Assembly: GCA_905250075.1 (NCBI GenBank)
Contig: CAJNOP010000079.1
Location: forward strand, 1 to 64,000
DNA from: Rotaria sp. Silwood1
Lineage: Eukaryota; Rotifera; Eurotatoria; Philodinida; Philodinidae
Length of the DNA stretch: 64,000 nt
Direction of reading: 5' to 3'
This document shows, piece by piece, positions 60,701 through 64,000 of this stretch. The translations under genes and the position numbers were made by a program. The notes below the pieces were generated by a model that worked only from the letters and a program-made list of their open reading frames with translations, was not told where the DNA came from and ran no database searches. How positions within the stretch are numbered: position 1 is the stretch's first letter; each line of letters opens with the position of its first letter.

Positions 60701-63700
60701 ACTGAAGAAATCATTATTTGTAACAACACTACACAATCCAAGCAGTACTTAAGATTTATCGATAGAAAAAGTTTTGAATATCTTAGATGATCTTATAAAT
60801 TTCGATAGGAGAGAAAATTTCACATCAAATGAATTTGTTTTCAATTTTCATTGACTTTCAGATGAAAATTTATTTTTGAAGGCTTTCAAAACTCACTTCA
60901 CACCAGTGTTGATATCTGACTATTTATGCAAACGACATTGATATTCTCAAACAGGGTACTTCGCTTTTTCGAACTATAAAAACTTCCAATAGAAAGGTGG
61001 TAAAAAAAACTTTCTTGATAACTGAGGAGGTTCCAAGTGCGAAGAAATTCAGCTCTGATACAATACGAAATAACCTTGTGAATAATAATCAGGCTTCAAT
61101 ACTGACTTCCGGGTCAATAAAATCAAGGTCAGAACTTTCAGGAAGCGAGATCCTTAATTTCGTACAGTTTTATGTTTGAACTACAAAATGACCAATATGA
61201 TATCGTGGGAACTTTTTGTCAGGACTCATCGTTTGCCTGCAGCATAAAATTTATTTAGTACAACAAATCGTGACTTGTACAATATACTTTGTAGTAGGCT
61301 GCTAGAAAGAATGGTATATCAAATCTAAAAAATAGGTTTTACTTTAGCTTCGATATTTTAAAGCCTGAAATGTAAAACGTGCTGGTTTAAGTTCAACCTC
61401 TCTATCAGAGAGTTCTCAAAAATTAAAACGTCACGTCTATTGATGACTCACTGGCAGCCGCGCTGGTTTAGTAGAGCATTAGTTTCGACAGAAATATGCC
61501 TATTTTATGTAGTCACTTCTGTCCTAAGTCTTATTCATTGGAGTTAACATGCAATGAACTGATATGGCCTAAAATAGAATAATAATACTGTTTTCTTCAT
61601 AAAAAAAAACTATTATGACTTGAGGAATAAGCACTCATGAGGACTAACTTGAGAAGTTAAGAATGGTTTCTAAGTTTTTATTTTTCTTTTATCCTTAAAA
61701 AGTCTATCAATGAAGTTAATACCGTATTCATCGTCAAAACACCTGATTAGGTCCATAGATGACTATTTGTTAAGAGAATTTCTAATCAAATGCTTGAGAT
61801 CAAACTAAATTCGAACATAGCAAGATCCATAAAAACCGAACTTCGAAGTTTGAACTCGAGTATACATGTTCGAATTAAATTCAAAGTCGAGCTTCTTGTT
61901 TTCATTTAAAGTATGATTTTGTTTTAAGGTCCCCTCAACGCTACGTATCGACGACCGAAAGGACAAAATACATAAAACACACACCACCGGTGCTAGTGTG
62001 GATGCTCTAAAATGACTGATTAATACGATGAGTATAATGAATGGTTAAAATAGTTGAATATCTGAACTTCAGCTATTCGAATAATGGTTTATTTGAATTC
62101 AACTTGTAGGTGTGACACTACTGGTTTCCATAAATATTACTTGTAGATGCTATCATTATAATATCATCAATTAACCGTTAATTATTAAGTAGTTAGTTAA
62201 TGGAAAGAACTTTCGACAAAAGTTCTTTTTCTAGTTTTCAGCGAAGTTCAGATTTCCGAGAAAGAAAATTTTCGACGTAACACAGGAAAAAGTAATCTCA
62301 AGAAAGCTTCTTATGGAAATCGTACAGGATATGTCAGAGATTCACCGACAAATGCAGTTGCAAATCTACAATAATTTAAAAGCCTACTAGCAAAACGATT
62401 AGAATTTTTGGCGTTTTTCGAAATTCGCTAGAAACTACTTTGTCATACATTGACAATGTCGTACATATATCTTGTCTACATAAATAACTTCTGAGACAAA
62501 TTTTTTGTTTTTGAATTACTTTTTCAGCTAATATCTGATTAGAAAAGCAGTCTGGCTTAAAATTAATTTCATTCCAAAGTCAATATCCAAATCTGAGTTG
62601 ATACTTATATGTTTCAAATATTTGTAAGGTTTCTGAATAAAAAACATTTATTTCGCATTGCTCTTAGATGATGTTCAAAACCTAATATCTGTCAAAAAAT
62701 AGTACTCTTATCGTTTAGTGCTCTGTTAAGTCGCTGCTAATACTTTGTAGAAATTCGACTCCGTTGTGACACAATCCAAAACTTATTTCTTACAGATACC
62801 ATTATTTTGATAAAGTTTTGATGGATACTAAAGTAGAGTTTGACGACAGAAAAATATCTCATAAATACTTGAAATATATATGGAAATTGACCCAGTTGTT
62901 GAAGGCAATGCCGAATATGATATTAGCATTGACACAAACTGTAGTTTTCTAATTAAAACACAACAAGAGTCAGCAAAAAAGCCAAATCAACATGTCTGGA
63001 AAATAAGGTCCATAAATAGTTTTCAATTCGTCCTTGTTTTAAAGTTTGGAAAATTTACCGTCTTTCAGGTTTTAAAGATGGCTATCGAGTAAATTATACT
63101 AGTAACACAGTCATCTTCAGTTTTGAACTGAAAAATTCATCGAATGACAGAGTTAAACCCTGAACCACATCAGCAGAATGGAATATGAATAGAGCTCCCA
63201 GCGACTTGTAGAATAAGATATAGTACAGTAGAATAGTAGGTCATGCATATCGATGGAGTATTAACAGAATGGTATCGAATTCAAACTCTATGGTGGTTTA
63301 ATTTTTTGCATGATTGCGGTCTATTCTTAAACTCACTCAGTAAAACGTAATAGAGATAACTACAATGTTAGATGATTTTCCTCGTTCCTTGTTGTAATTC
63401 TAATGAACTAGAAATCGAACATTTTGTTGACTTTAGTGTATTGCTGTATATGGGTACCTTCATCTTAAACATGATTATACTTGATTAGAAGCTAAAGGAT
63501 CTAGTGAGTTGATTAGATACCTTGTACATCGGTAACCTTTATAGTATATTTATCTGTTATAAATTAACCGTGAATAGGTCTTTAAAATGCATAATCTTTT
63601 CCGTTTTCATCAAATTAGATTGCCTTGGAATTTTTCTATTGACTAGAAAAAAAATCTGAACTCGATGGCTAATAAATTTGATGAGTTATTATAAAAACAA

Positions 63701-64000
63701 TAGTGCCATTATCTTTTTTAGATCCATGAGAGTTTGTTCTCAAAAGGCATGTCATTTTTGTACAGAGTAAGTTGATAAGGATAACGAGAAGAGAGATGTA
63801 AGAGAGTTTTGTAACCATATACTTAGGACAATCCAAAAGTAGTGTCGTCAAGGTTTTATTTTCTTATAGTAAGCAAAAAAAATTTCTCTTTTTTATAAAT
63901 AGATAGAGCGTCTTTTGCTCTATCTTTCTATGCTATTGGATCGATCTTCACTCAATACTAGAATAAAAAATCTTGATAAGAACTGTTTTCGTTGGAAGCT
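57781..64000. other. No supported gene
   Basis: Only short frames are present (for example 60044-60304 and 62880-63092, plus strand), without motifs or convincing exon joins. The stretch at 62880-63050 (MEIDPVVEGNAEYDISID...) is the most protein-like of them, but it cannot be assigned. Confidence 0.4.

Noticed and set aside
61455..61500. tRNA-like A-box (tggtttagtagagc) with a B-box-like ttcgac
   Set aside because: Spacing is too short and no cloverleaf can be drawn; at best a degraded tRNA-derived fragment.
1..64000. CRISPR arrays, bacterial operons or riboswitches
   Set aside because: None seen; the sequence is eukaryotic with spliceosomal introns.

Overview
The window reads as a low-GC animal nuclear contig, most likely from a bdelloid rotifer. 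The reasons are: introns of about 45-70 bp; an intronless rhodopsin-like GPCR beside a decayed copy of itself; relics of a plant-type PPR-DYW gene, a group reported in bdelloids; Penelope-like, Helitron and Tc1-like remains in one stretch; and scattered TGTGGG-like tracts, the telomeric unit I recall for bdelloids. The species call is inference. There is one assembly gap of 100 N at 25498-25597.

Layout. 1-3 kb holds the GPCR (minus strand) and a degraded partial paralogue. 3-21 kb is AT-rich and I see no intact gene in it. It holds a series of dying gene pieces: an acidic exon pair at 6.9-7.2 kb, a TPR-like piece at 8.7 kb, a two-exon piece at 10.3 kb, a multi-exon PPR-DYW relic at 13.3-15.4 kb and a FYVE-type zinc finger piece at 21.0 kb. 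It also holds two dense clusters of RGTACY palindromes (7.6 and 8.2 kb) and several G/T-rich hairpins. 22.6-23.8 kb is a five-exon minus-strand gene with an EF-hand followed by proline-rich repeats. 26.8-33.2 kb is a decayed rolling-circle transposon of Helitron/Helentron type (OTU-like, Rep and Pif1-like helicase parts). 33.9-36.1 kb is a Tc1/mariner-like element with arms of about 425 bp in inverted orientation. 36.8-37.3 kb is a Penelope-like reverse transcriptase tail.

The main feature is 38.5-55.1 kb on the minus strand: one gene made of 13 tandem genomic modules of about 1.26 kb. Each module encodes six NHL repeats, enough for one six-bladed beta-propeller. Eleven modules share the same five-exon design (33, 189, 326, 130 and 285 nt, with two 3-nt exceptions). 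Every module starts and ends in phase 1, and propellers are joined by an 11-residue Thr/Pro-rich linker with its own exon. By my hand splicing the frame stays open for about 4,147 residues to a stop at 38535. The start exon was not found. Each module has one Cys at its beginning and one at its end, suggesting disulfide-closed propellers in an extracellular beads-on-a-string protein. 55.1-64 kb contains no gene I can support.
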